Below are positions 8,065-13,302 of a stretch of DNA of 13,302 nucleotides, one piece after another. The notes below the pieces were generated by a model. The model worked only from the letters and a program-made list of their open reading frames with translations. It ran no database searches and was not told the origin of the DNA. The position numbers and the translations under genes are program-made. Source of the stretch: Dysgonamonadaceae bacterium (GTDB lineage: Bacteria > Bacteroidota > Bacteroidia > Bacteroidales > Azobacteroidaceae); NCBI GenBank assembly GCA_031255425.1, contig JAIRSN010000067.1, positions 1 to 13,302 of the forward strand. The letters are read 5' to 3'. Positions within the stretch are counted from its first letter, which is position 1. Every line of letters starts with the position of its first letter.

Positions 8065-8466
8065 ATGAATAAAAAAGTTTTTGAGTTCGAAATGAAGGTG
8101 CGCGACTACGAATGTGACGCACAAGGAATTGTAAACAATGCCAATTATCTGCACTACTTCGAAGTGACGCGGCACGAGTTTATGGCAAGTCTCGGCACCT
8201 CCTTCAAAGAATCTCATTTATTGGGCGTCGACCCGGTTGTTTCCCGCGCCGACCTGCACTATAAATCGCCCCTGGCGGGCAACGACCTTTTTATCTCTTC
8301 GTTAACCGTTGAAAGAAAAGGAATCAAAATCATTTTTCATCATGCAATCAATCGCAAGAGCGACGGCGCCTTGTGCTGCAAGGGGACAATCGAAGTAGCG
8401 ATTATCGTGAATGGGAAACTGTCAAGAGGCGACTGTTACGACGAATTAATGAAACAATACCTGTAA
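8065..8466 (+). CDS. Acyl-CoA thioesterase, hotdog fold (YbgC/4HBT family)
   Basis: The protein has 133 residues, a single hotdog domain. The active-site segment is CDAQGIVNNANYLHYFEVTR, with D18 as the expected catalytic aspartate, the G-V/I-V turn and the following long helix containing E and R. The family hydrolyses acyl-CoA (or acyl-ACP) thioesters in the cytoplasm; the exact substrate cannot be told. I chose the ATG at 8065, which gives the usual start of the domain. An in-frame ATG at 8035 would overlap the HTCS gene by 20 nt and add ten residues of unlikely sequence. It follows the HTCS stop by 10 nt and precedes dprA by 42 nt. I found no TAnnTTTG box directly upstream, so cotranscription with the HTCS gene is likely. 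Confidence 0.85.
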   Translation: MNKKVFEFEMKVRDYECDAQGIVNNANYLHYFEVTRHEFMASLGTSFKESHLLGVDPVVSRADLHYKSPLAGNDLFISSLTVERKGIKIIFHHAINRKSDGALCCKGTIEVAIIVNGKLSRGDCYDELMKQYL

Positions 8467-8508
8467 AAAATAAGAATCGATAAACCTTAACCATTAACCT
8501 CTAATCAC

Positions 8509-9615
8509 ATGCATCCGGATTTATTATACCAGATAGGGATTACCCTCGTAAAAGGGATAGGGGATACCATTGCTCAAAAAGTGATTGAAATATTGGACGA
8601 TGTCTCCCTCCTGTTCAAAGAAAAAGCGCACCGTTTGGAACATGCGGGTATTCCACGAAAGCTAATTACCGAAGCGCGTCGCCCGGAAATCCTGCAAAGA
8701 GCAGAAAAAGAAATTTCATTCATTGAGAAAAACAAGATTTCGCCGCTTTTTGTAAAGGACGCCAACTATCCTCAGCGCTTTAAAGAATGTGTTGACGCGC
8801 CGGTTCTTCTTTATTTTCGCGGAAACGCCGATTTGAATACAGCGAAAATCATCAGCATCGTCGGAACGCGAAATGCAAGTAGTTACGGCAGGGAAGTCAC
8901 AGAAAAACTACTTTGCGATTTTGCGAATACCTATCCGGGAACGCTTATTGTAAGCGGATTGGCTTACGGCATTGACATTTGCGCACACAGGGCAGCACTA
9001 AAAAACAAACTTCCGACCGTAGGCGTTTTGGCGCATGGACTGGACCGGATTTATCCACATGTTCACCGGAATGTCGCCGTTGAGATGTTGGAAGAAGGAG
9101 GATTATTGACCGATTTTATGAGCGAAACAAATCCCGACCGGCAAAATTTCGTCAAGAGAAACCGGATTATTGCCGGCATATCCGACTGCACGATTGTGAT
9201 TGAGTCGGCAGAAAAAGGAGGCGCACTGATTACGGCGTCCATTGCCGACTCGTACAACAAAGATATTTTTGCTGTTCCGGGCAGGGTAAACGATGATTAT
9301 TCTACAGGATGCAACACATTGATTAAATCCAAAAGAGCCGCTTTGGTTACTTGTGCGGAAGACGTTTTTTGGGAAATGTGCTGGGACAAAGCCGACTCTG
9401 CCAAAAAACCGGCTGTACAAAAGGATTTGTTTGTCGAGTTAACTCCCGAAGAACAACCCTTGGTCGATTTGCTTACCCGGTCCGAAAGCATGCCGTTAAA
9501 TACCCTGTGTATTGAATTGAACGTGTCTGCCGGCAAGCTGGCATCCTTACTGTTCGAGTTGGAAATGAAAGGAGTCGTCCGGCGTATGCCGGGCGGATCA
9601 TACGAGCTGATCTGA
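8509..9615 (+). CDS. dprA: DNA-processing protein DprA (Smf)
   Basis: The protein has 368 residues, normal for the family. A helical N-terminal region (about 1-95, with a helix-hairpin-helix-like start VKGIGDTIAQKVIEIL) precedes the Rossmann-like DprA core. Core motifs are SIVGTRNASSYG (116-127), SGLAYGID (149-156) followed by AHRAAL, then IYPHVHR, the NFVKRNRIIAGISD block, EKGGALITA and FAVPGR followed by GCNTLI. A C-terminal winged-helix-like domain (about 305-368) is present. DprA binds single-stranded DNA and loads RecA during natural transformation; it is widespread in bacteria not known to be competent. It sits 42 nt after the thioesterase with no consensus promoter in between, and the exopolysaccharide region begins about 95 nt after its stop. 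Confidence 0.95.
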   Translation: MHPDLLYQIGITLVKGIGDTIAQKVIEILDDVSLLFKEKAHRLEHAGIPRKLITEARRPEILQRAEKEISFIEKNKISPLFVKDANYPQRFKECVDAPVLLYFRGNADLNTAKIISIVGTRNASSYGREVTEKLLCDFANTYPGTLIVSGLAYGIDICAHRAALKNKLPTVGVLAHGLDRIYPHVHRNVAVEMLEEGGLLTDFMSETNPDRQNFVKRNRIIAGISDCTIVIESAEKGGALITASIADSYNKDIFAVPGRVNDDYSTGCNTLIKSKRAALVTCAEDVFWEMCWDKADSAKKPAVQKDLFVELTPEEQPLVDLLTRSESMPLNTLCIELNVSAGKLASLLFELEMKGVVRRMPGGSYELI

Positions 9616-9666
9616 CGATAAAAACATCCTGCGTAAATGACTATTGAATATTTTTCAGCGATTTCC

Positions 9667-9729
9667 ATTCTAAATTTTTGATTACTAAGCCAAGATTTAC
9701 ATCTTTTTATTTGTATATTCTAAATTTTT
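9667..9729. repeat. 13-bp direct repeat around the polysaccharide promoter
   Basis: ATTCTAAATTTTT occurs exactly at 9667-9679 and at 9717-9729, 50 bases start to start. The second copy lies between the -33 and -7 elements of the promoter at 9710-9740. In such AT-rich sequence it may be chance, or it may be an operator pair. Confidence 0.4.
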
Positions 9730-9740
9730 CTCTAATTTTG
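9710..9740 (+). promoter_or_regulatory. Consensus Bacteroidetes promoter of the polysaccharide locus
   Basis: TTTG at 9710-9713, a 19-base spacer and TAATTTTG at 9733-9740 match TTTG-N19-TAnnTTTG exactly. Transcription should start near 9745-9748, almost 400 nt before the first start codon at 10142. This is one of the two best promoters in the window. Confidence 0.7.
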
Positions 9741-9895
9741 CGTCGAATTAAAGATAGCTATCTGTTTTCGTGGGTATTTCTCAAATATATATATTTTTCA
9801 TCTTGACTTTTAACATTCAAAATTCTGATGTTAGAGGAGTTTTGTTGAAGAATGATGATTAAGAGATAGTTAGGAGAGTTTTACCTTTTTTCCCC

Positions 9896-9941
9896 TTAGT
9901 TCCGTATCTCAATATTCACGAGGGAAGTTTAAGGGAACTAA
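9896..9941. repeat. Inverted repeat in the leader
   Basis: TTAGTTCC (9896-9903) pairs exactly with GGAACTAA (9934-9941), leaving a 30-nt loop. It could form an RNA hairpin in the leader. No U-run follows on the plus strand, so it is not an ordinary intrinsic terminator. Confidence 0.45.
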
Positions 9942-10073
9942 ACACAATTTAAGGTTTCTGTTTAAGAGTTTTAATTGGGTTTATTATTTTACCAGTGACT
10001 TTCCGATAAGGTCATGAAGCGATGCGTTATATATTGGGATGTGGCTCATGCGAAGTATGACTTTAATGAAATG

Positions 10074-10119
10074 AATAAAGTTCCCATTTCCGGAAGGCAA
10101 AATTCCGAAGAACTTTATT
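10074..10119. repeat. 10-bp inverted repeat abutting a -7 box
   Basis: AATAAAGTTC (10074-10083) is the exact reverse complement of GAACTTTATT (10110-10119), with a 26-nt loop. The right arm's last base is the first base of the -7 box at 10119-10126. It could be an operator for a dimeric regulator or an RNA hairpin in the longer transcript. Confidence 0.5.
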
Positions 10120-10126
10120 ACTTTTG
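10119..10126 (+). promoter_or_regulatory. Second -7 promoter box, directly before the epimerase
   Basis: TACTTTTG matches TAnnTTTG and ends 15 bases before the ATG at 10142. No TTTG is found at -33. If used, the leader is only about 10 nt and would bypass the long upstream leader. Confidence 0.45.
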
Positions 10127-10141
10127 CATCAAAACAGATTT

Positions 10142-11092
10142 ATGAACCTCCTCATCACCGGAATACACGGTTTCGTCGGCAGTAATTTGGTTTCCGCATT
10201 CAAGAAAAGCCACAAAATATACGGTTTGGACATTATTTCCCCCGAAAAAGAAGGCGTAATTAAAACTTTCTCTTGGAACGATATAAACGATCTTCCCGAA
10301 GTGGATACGATTATTCATTTGGCAGGGAAAGCGCACGACACGAAAAATCGGGCAGAAGCGCAAGTCTATTTCGATATTAATCTGGGGCTAACCGAAATTA
10401 TTTTCGATTATTTCCTCCAATCCAGCGCCAAACGGTTTATCTTTTTCAGCTCAGTTAAAGCCGCTGCCGATTCGGTCGAAGGAGATTATCTGACGGAAGA
10501 TATTGTTCCCAAACCGGTTGGGCCTTACGGCGAAAGCAAAATCGCAGCCGAAAAATACATCCAAAGCAAAGAATGGAATGATAAAAGTGTCTATATACTG
10601 CGCCCCTGCATGATTCACGGTCCCGGCAATAAAGGCAATTTGAATTTATTGTATAATGTTGTTACAAGAGGCATTCCCTGGCCATTGGGCGCTTTTGAGA
10701 ATCGTCGTTCCTTTATGAATATTTGGAATTTATCTTACATCGTCGAACAGTTTATACTGAAGAATCCGCCTTCCGGAGTCTATCATTTAGCCGACGATGA
10801 ACCGCTATCTACCAATAAACTGATAGAATTAATTGCCGAATCCAAAAATAAAAAAGCCCGGATCTGGAAGATAAATCAATCCCTCATTGTTGCCTTAGCT
10901 AAAATGGGAGGTCTTTGCCGATTTCCTCTCAATCCGGAACGATTGCGAAAGTTGACGGAGAACTATATTGTTTCCAATCAAAAACTGAAAAACGCTTTAA
11001 GTATCGAACAATTACCCATAAATGTGGAAACCGGATTAAAGCAAACGTTAGGAAGTTTTCATAAAGATAAAACACGAATAATTCCGGATTAG
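10142..11092 (+). CDS. SDR-family nucleotide-sugar epimerase / 4-ketoreductase
   Basis: The protein has 316 residues, a usual length for an extended short-chain dehydrogenase. The NAD(P)-binding Rossmann motif is G7-I-H-G10-F-V-G13, the catalytic serine is at S103/S104 (FFSSVKAA), and the YxxxK pair is Y129/K133 in PYGESKIAAEKY. IHLAGKAHD and LRPCMIHGPGNKGN are typical family segments. It should act on a cytosolic UDP-sugar. The family also includes WbpV-like 4-ketoreductases that make 2-acetamido-2,6-dideoxyhexoses, and these often sit just before a WecA/MraY-type initiating transferase. A remnant of such a transferase follows at 11317, which favours that reading over a Gal/GalNAc 4-epimerase. 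I start at the ATG 10142; a TTG at 10124 lies inside the -7 box region and would put residues before the Rossmann strand. Confidence 0.85.
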   Translation: MNLLITGIHGFVGSNLVSAFKKSHKIYGLDIISPEKEGVIKTFSWNDINDLPEVDTIIHLAGKAHDTKNRAEAQVYFDINLGLTEIIFDYFLQSSAKRFIFFSSVKAAADSVEGDYLTEDIVPKPVGPYGESKIAAEKYIQSKEWNDKSVYILRPCMIHGPGNKGNLNLLYNVVTRGIPWPLGAFENRRSFMNIWNLSYIVEQFILKNPPSGVYHLADDEPLSTNKLIELIAESKNKKARIWKINQSLIVALAKMGGLCRFPLNPERLRKLTENYIVSNQKLKNALSIEQLPINVETGLKQTLGSFHKDKTRIIPD

Positions 11093-11112
11093 ATAGCCAT
11101 TGTATCCCTAAA

Positions 11113-11135
11113 AATGCCGATTATTTTACGGCATT
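11113..11135 (-). terminator. Hairpin, intrinsic-terminator-like on the minus strand
   Basis: AATGCCG (11113-11119) pairs with CGGCATT (11129-11135) around a 9-nt loop. Read on the minus strand the stem is followed by a run ending in TTTTT, as in a rho-independent terminator. On the plus strand it lies 20 nt after the epimerase stop without a U-run, so it could only act there as a 3'-end-stabilising hairpin. Confidence 0.45.
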
Positions 11136-11316
11136 GAAATAAAAACGACAGAGCATATCAGACGAACGGATATGCGTAATTTGTTGAACCTGTAAGAAAT
11201 ACTTAATAAACCCTTCAAACAGTGTTTCGCTTTGTCTAACGACAGTGAGGTTCATTATTTTGAAAATAATATTACTGCCTTGCACGTAGCCGTGTCCCTT
11301 TGATAAAATTGTATCC

Positions 11317-11496
11317 ATGCAGTACTTTTTCGTAGTTTTACTTCTCTTTCTCGGCATGATTCTTTACTTCAGAATCGCCGAAAGGTACAATATTACGGAC
11401 AAACCCAATCAACGCAGTTCTCACGATTACATTACCATTCGCGGCGGGGGTATTGTCTTTTGGTTGGCGGCACTATTGTATTTAATTTGTTCATAA
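11317..11496 (+). pseudogene. Truncated MraY/WecA-type sugar-phosphate transferase, N-terminal 59 codons
   Basis: From ATG 11317 to TAA 11494-11496 the frame gives 59 residues. One hydrophobic helix (MQYFFVVLLLFLGMILYF) is followed by ITDKPNQRSSH and IRGGGIVFW, then the start of a second helix (LAALLYLICS). The DKPN-x-RSSH and RGGG motifs are a hallmark of Bacteroidetes polyprenyl-phosphate GlcNAc-1-P-type transferases (MraY/WecA/WbpL superfamily), which are normally above 300 residues with about ten membrane helices and initiate lipid-linked glycan synthesis. All later helices and the catalytic aspartates are missing, so this piece cannot be active. After the stop the same frame runs directly into a upxY remnant, so the gene was cut by a rearrangement near 11490-11505. 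It sits 224 nt after the epimerase, with which it was probably paired. Confidence 0.75.
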
Positions 11497-11859
11497 GTCT
11501 GCTGTAGGGGGGAGAAGCCGATGATTCCTATACAGTTTGTCCGCACAGACTACGAATGCACCTTGTCGCTTCCTTGAGAATGTGGCTATACGGTGGATTA
11601 CCTGTACAATACAGACACGAAAAAATTCCGAATAAATACTCGACAAACAGATGGGAAGCAAGATTTTTCAAGCAAACCAATTTCATTGACGTACCCAGAC
11701 GACTTGTAGGGGGAGGGTGAAAAAGTGCGGATAATAAAAGGAAATTTTACCGGAATTAAAGACGATACATGGATATGAACGGGAGTAGTGCGACTGGGAA
11801 AGCTGCTTTCTGTAGTGATGGGAAATTATATAACGGAAGAATGTTTGGAGAAGATATGA
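11497..11859 (+). pseudogene. Decayed UpxY-type (NusG-like) transcription antiterminator, C-terminal part
   Basis: One frame reads through this interval with three internal stops: TGA 11575-11577, TAG 11707-11709 and TGA 11776-11778. It ends at TGA 11857-11859. Readable pieces in order are EKPMIPIQFVRTDYE (end of the NusG N-terminal domain), GYTVDYLYNTDTKKF, LTYPDDL and, after a stop, GEKVRIIKGNFTGIK, a KOW motif. The end, VVRLGKLLSVVMGNY followed by ITEECLEKI, matches the usual UpxY C-terminus. UpxY proteins act in cis on leaders of Bacteroides capsule loci so that RNA polymerase reads through. The N-terminal portion (WYAxR-type start) is missing and the KOW domain appears shortened before the third stop. 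The identification is by motif memory. Its last stop overlaps the next start codon (ATGA), which suggests this was once the first gene of the following operon. Confidence 0.65.
11847..11850 (+). promoter_or_regulatory. Ribosome binding site deciding the wbpP-like start
   Basis: GGAG lies 5 nt before ATG 11856. Shine-Dalgarno matches are weak elsewhere in this window, so it supports starting at 11856 instead of the in-frame ATGs at 11769, 11775 and 11841, whose extra residues belong to the upxY remnant read in another frame. Confidence 0.5.
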
Positions 11860-12833
11860 TAAGAAATAAAAAAATATTAGTGACTGGTGGAGCTGGATTT
11901 ATCGGTTCCAATCTTTGTGAAGCACTATTGGAGCGGAATAGTTTTGTTGTATGTTTTGATAATTTTTCGACTGGAAAAATCAAAAACATACAATCTTTTT
12001 TCGACAGGAAGGATTTTCAACTAATTGTAGGAGACATCCGCAACAGGGAAGATTGCCGCAAAGCAGTTGAAGGAGTTGATTATGTACTTCATGAAGCCGC
12101 CTTAGGCTCTGTGCCTCGTTCAGTTAACGACCCGGCAACAAGCAATGAAGTTAATGTTTCCGGTTTTTTGAACCTGCTGATAGCCGCACGGGACGCTGGG
12201 GTAAAACGGTTTGTTTATGCGGCAAGTTCTTCTACTTACGGCGATTCTCAGACCCTCCCTAAAATAGAAAATGTAATCGGGAAACCATTATCGCCCTATG
12301 CTGTTACCAAGTATGTGAACGAGTTGTATGCCGATGTTTTTTCCAAGACCTACGGTATGGAATGTATTGGTTTACGCTATTTTAATGTCTTCGGCAAACG
12401 GCAAGACCCGGATGGTGCGTATGCAGCAGTGATTCCGTTGTTTGTCAAAAAATTAATCAACCATGAAAGCCCTGTGATAAACGGCGATGGCGAATATTCG
12501 CGCGATTTTACTTATGTAAAAAATGTGGTCCAAATGAATTTGCTGGCGTTGACAACAGAAAATCAGGGAGCCGTAAATCAAGTGTATAACACTGCTTTTG
12601 GCGAAAGGACAACACTAAATCAATTAGTTAATTATCTGAAAGAATTTTTATCCGAATTTGATAGTGAAATAAGCAATGTTGCTGTTCTGCACGGCGATTA
12701 TCGTGCGGGCGACATACCTCATTCGTTGGCAAGCATCGACAAAGCTAAATCGTTGCTCAACTACAATCCGCAATACTCCATGAAAGCAGGATTGAAAGAG
12801 GCTGTTGCGTGGTATTGGGAAAATTTGAAATAA
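11856..12833 (+). CDS. wbpP: UDP-N-acetylglucosamine 4-epimerase, WbpP/TviC-like
   Basis: The protein has 325 residues. It has the Rossmann motif G11-G-A-G14-F-I-G17, the acceptor-binding SSSTYGD segment, and YxxxK as Y148/K152 in SPYAVTKYVNELYADVF. GLRYFNVFGKRQDPDGAYAA and INGDGEYSRDFTYVKNV are strongly characteristic of the WbpP/TviC subgroup, which converts UDP-GlcNAc and UDP-GalNAc (or their uronic acids) at C4 in the cytosol. I start at ATG 11856 because it has a GGAG site and begins directly before the first Rossmann strand. The stop of the upxY remnant overlaps this start. The next gene, a WbpO/TviB-like dehydrogenase, begins 8 nt after the stop, and the pair forms the known route to UDP-N-acetylgalactosaminuronic acid for surface polysaccharides. 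No consensus promoter was found directly upstream, so expression probably depends on read-through. Confidence 0.9.
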   Translation: MIRNKKILVTGGAGFIGSNLCEALLERNSFVVCFDNFSTGKIKNIQSFFDRKDFQLIVGDIRNREDCRKAVEGVDYVLHEAALGSVPRSVNDPATSNEVNVSGFLNLLIAARDAGVKRFVYAASSSTYGDSQTLPKIENVIGKPLSPYAVTKYVNELYADVFSKTYGMECIGLRYFNVFGKRQDPDGAYAAVIPLFVKKLINHESPVINGDGEYSRDFTYVKNVVQMNLLALTTENQGAVNQVYNTAFGERTTLNQLVNYLKEFLSEFDSEISNVAVLHGDYRAGDIPHSLASIDKAKSLLNYNPQYSMKAGLKEAVAWYWENLK

Positions 12834-12841
12834 CAAAAATA

Positions 12842-13302
12842 ATGGAAAATATAAAAATTGGAGTTATTGGTTTGGGCTATGTCGGATTGCCTTTGGCGCG
12901 TTTGTTTGCTACAAAATATCCTGTGGTTGGTTTTGATGTGAATAAAAAGCGTGTTGAGGAACTGATGAGCGGTACGGATAAAACGCTTGAAGTGTCGGAT
13001 GAAGTATTGCAATCAGCTATTAAACAGGAAGAAAGCGAAAAAATCGGTTTGTATTGCTCTTGCAATTTAGACGATATGAAAAGTTGCAATTATTATATCG
13101 TTACCGTTCCCACTCCTGTGGATAAAAACAACCGACCCGATTTGACGCCCCTGTACAAAGCGAGCGAAACGGTTGGCAAAGTAATTAAAAAAGGCGATAT
13201 TGTCATTTACGAATCAACGGTTTATCCCGGAGCGACGGAAGAAGATTGTATTCCGGTAGTCGAAAAAACATCGGGTTTGAAATTCAATACTGATTTTTTT
13301 GC
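12842..13302 (+). CDS. wbpO: UDP-N-acetylhexosamine 6-dehydrogenase, WbpO/TviB-like (3' end outside window)
   Basis: The gene is open to the right edge and shows 153 residues out of about 420 expected. The start IKIGVIGLGYVGLPLARLFA carries the GxGxxG NAD-binding motif of UDP-sugar dehydrogenases. VTVPTPVDKNNRPDLTPL and the YESTVYPGATEE segment are classic for the WbpO/TviB/Cap5L subgroup, which oxidises the 6-hydroxyl of UDP-GalNAc or UDP-GlcNAc to the uronic acid with two NAD+. The catalytic cysteine and the C-terminal sugar-binding domain lie outside the window. Its place 8 nt after the WbpP-like epimerase supports a UDP-N-acetylhexosaminuronic acid pathway. A UDP-ManNAc dehydrogenase (WecC-like) is a less likely alternative. 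Gene symbol is by similarity. Confidence 0.88.
   Translation, partial: MENIKIGVIGLGYVGLPLARLFATKYPVVGFDVNKKRVEELMSGTDKTLEVSDEVLQSAIKQEESEKIGLYCSCNLDDMKSCNYYIVTVPTPVDKNNRPDLTPLYKASETVGKVIKKGDIVIYESTVYPGATEEDCIPVVEKTSGLKFNTDFF

Larger units (their letters stand above)
9741..10141 (+). promoter_or_regulatory. Long untranslated leader of the polysaccharide locus
   Basis: About 400 nt without a credible gene lie between the promoter at 9710-9740 and the epimerase. The interval is AT-rich and contains two inverted repeats (9896-9941 and 10074-10119), a purine-rich GGAG-containing stretch (about 9830-9880) and a second -7 box next to the start codon. Capsule loci in Bacteroides have long leaders in which UpxY antiterminators act; that, and the upxY remnant at 11497-11859, suggest this is such a leader. 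No known riboswitch was recognised. Confidence 0.45.

Noticed and set aside
10074..10119. Invertible promoter (phase-variable capsule switch)
   Set aside because: The arms are only 10 bp and enclose 26 nt without a promoter inside; known Bacteroides invertible promoters have longer arms and larger inverting segments.
11121..11357. Minus-strand 78-codon open frame as a firm gene
   Set aside because: No family recognised, the longer start runs antisense into the transferase remnant, and no consensus promoter was found; kept only as an observation with the nearby hairpin.
11556..11720. 54-codon plus-strand open frame in another frame of the upxY remnant
   Set aside because: Its product is unrecognised, while the alternate frame gives the KOW motif and UpxY C-terminus.
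11575..11778. Recoded stops (selenocysteine, pyrrolysine or alternative code) in the upxY frame
   Set aside because: Both TGA and TAG occur, neighbouring genes use TGA, TAG and TAA as normal stops, and the N-terminal domain is missing, so decay is simpler.
11769..11855. Extended start of the WbpP-like epimerase
   Set aside because: The 29 extra residues read across the upxY remnant in a different frame and have no relation to the epimerase family; GGAG precedes ATG 11856.
1..13302. CRISPR array, tRNA, rRNA or origin
   Set aside because: No regularly spaced repeats, no cloverleaf sequence ending in CCA, no rRNA signature and no cluster of origin-type boxes were seen on either strand.

Overview
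The window looks like a chromosomal segment of a Bacteroidales bacterium. The evidence is a one-piece hybrid two-component system (periplasmic propeller, kinase, receiver and AraC domain in one protein), a secreted enzyme ending in a type A T9SS sorting domain, a UpxY-type antiterminator remnant, and several promoters of the Bacteroidetes form TTTG-N19-TAnnTTTG. The sorting domain points towards Tannerellaceae, Dysgonomonadaceae or Porphyromonadaceae rather than a typical gut Bacteroides, but genus cannot be fixed from sequence alone.

Left part (1-8054). The edge holds the first 19 codons of a minus-strand protein, possibly an IS transposase subunit. Next come three genes that look like one glycan-response module. 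A membrane-anchored TPR regulator with a C-terminal HTH (361-1941, +) converges, with one spacer base, on a secreted parallel beta-helix enzyme of the GH87 alpha-1,3-glucanase (mutanase/mycodextranase) type (1943-3925, -). The enzyme is divergent from a 1320-residue hybrid two-component sensor/regulator (4092-8054, +). There is no SusC/SusD pair here, so this is not a standard polysaccharide utilisation locus.

Middle part (8065-9615). A hotdog-fold acyl-CoA thioesterase and DprA follow the sensor at short spacings, with no promoter consensus of their own that I can find. They may be transcribed from the sensor's promoter.

Right part (9616-13302). Base composition becomes visibly more AT-rich. 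A very good promoter (9710-9740) starts a leader of about 400 nt with inverted repeats, then an SDR epimerase/4-ketoreductase (10142-11092). After that come two gene remnants: the first 59 codons of a MraY/WecA-type sugar-phosphate transferase (11317-11496), then a decayed UpxY antiterminator with three in-frame stops (11497-11859). The end of the remnant overlaps the start codon of a WbpP-like UDP-GlcNAc 4-epimerase (11856-12833). A WbpO/TviB-like UDP-sugar 6-dehydrogenase (12842 to the edge) follows 8 nt later. The last two would make a UDP-N-acetylhexosaminuronic acid precursor for a surface polysaccharide. My reading is that a deletion fused the tail of one capsule/exopolysaccharide locus to the head of another and destroyed a priming transferase and an antiterminator.
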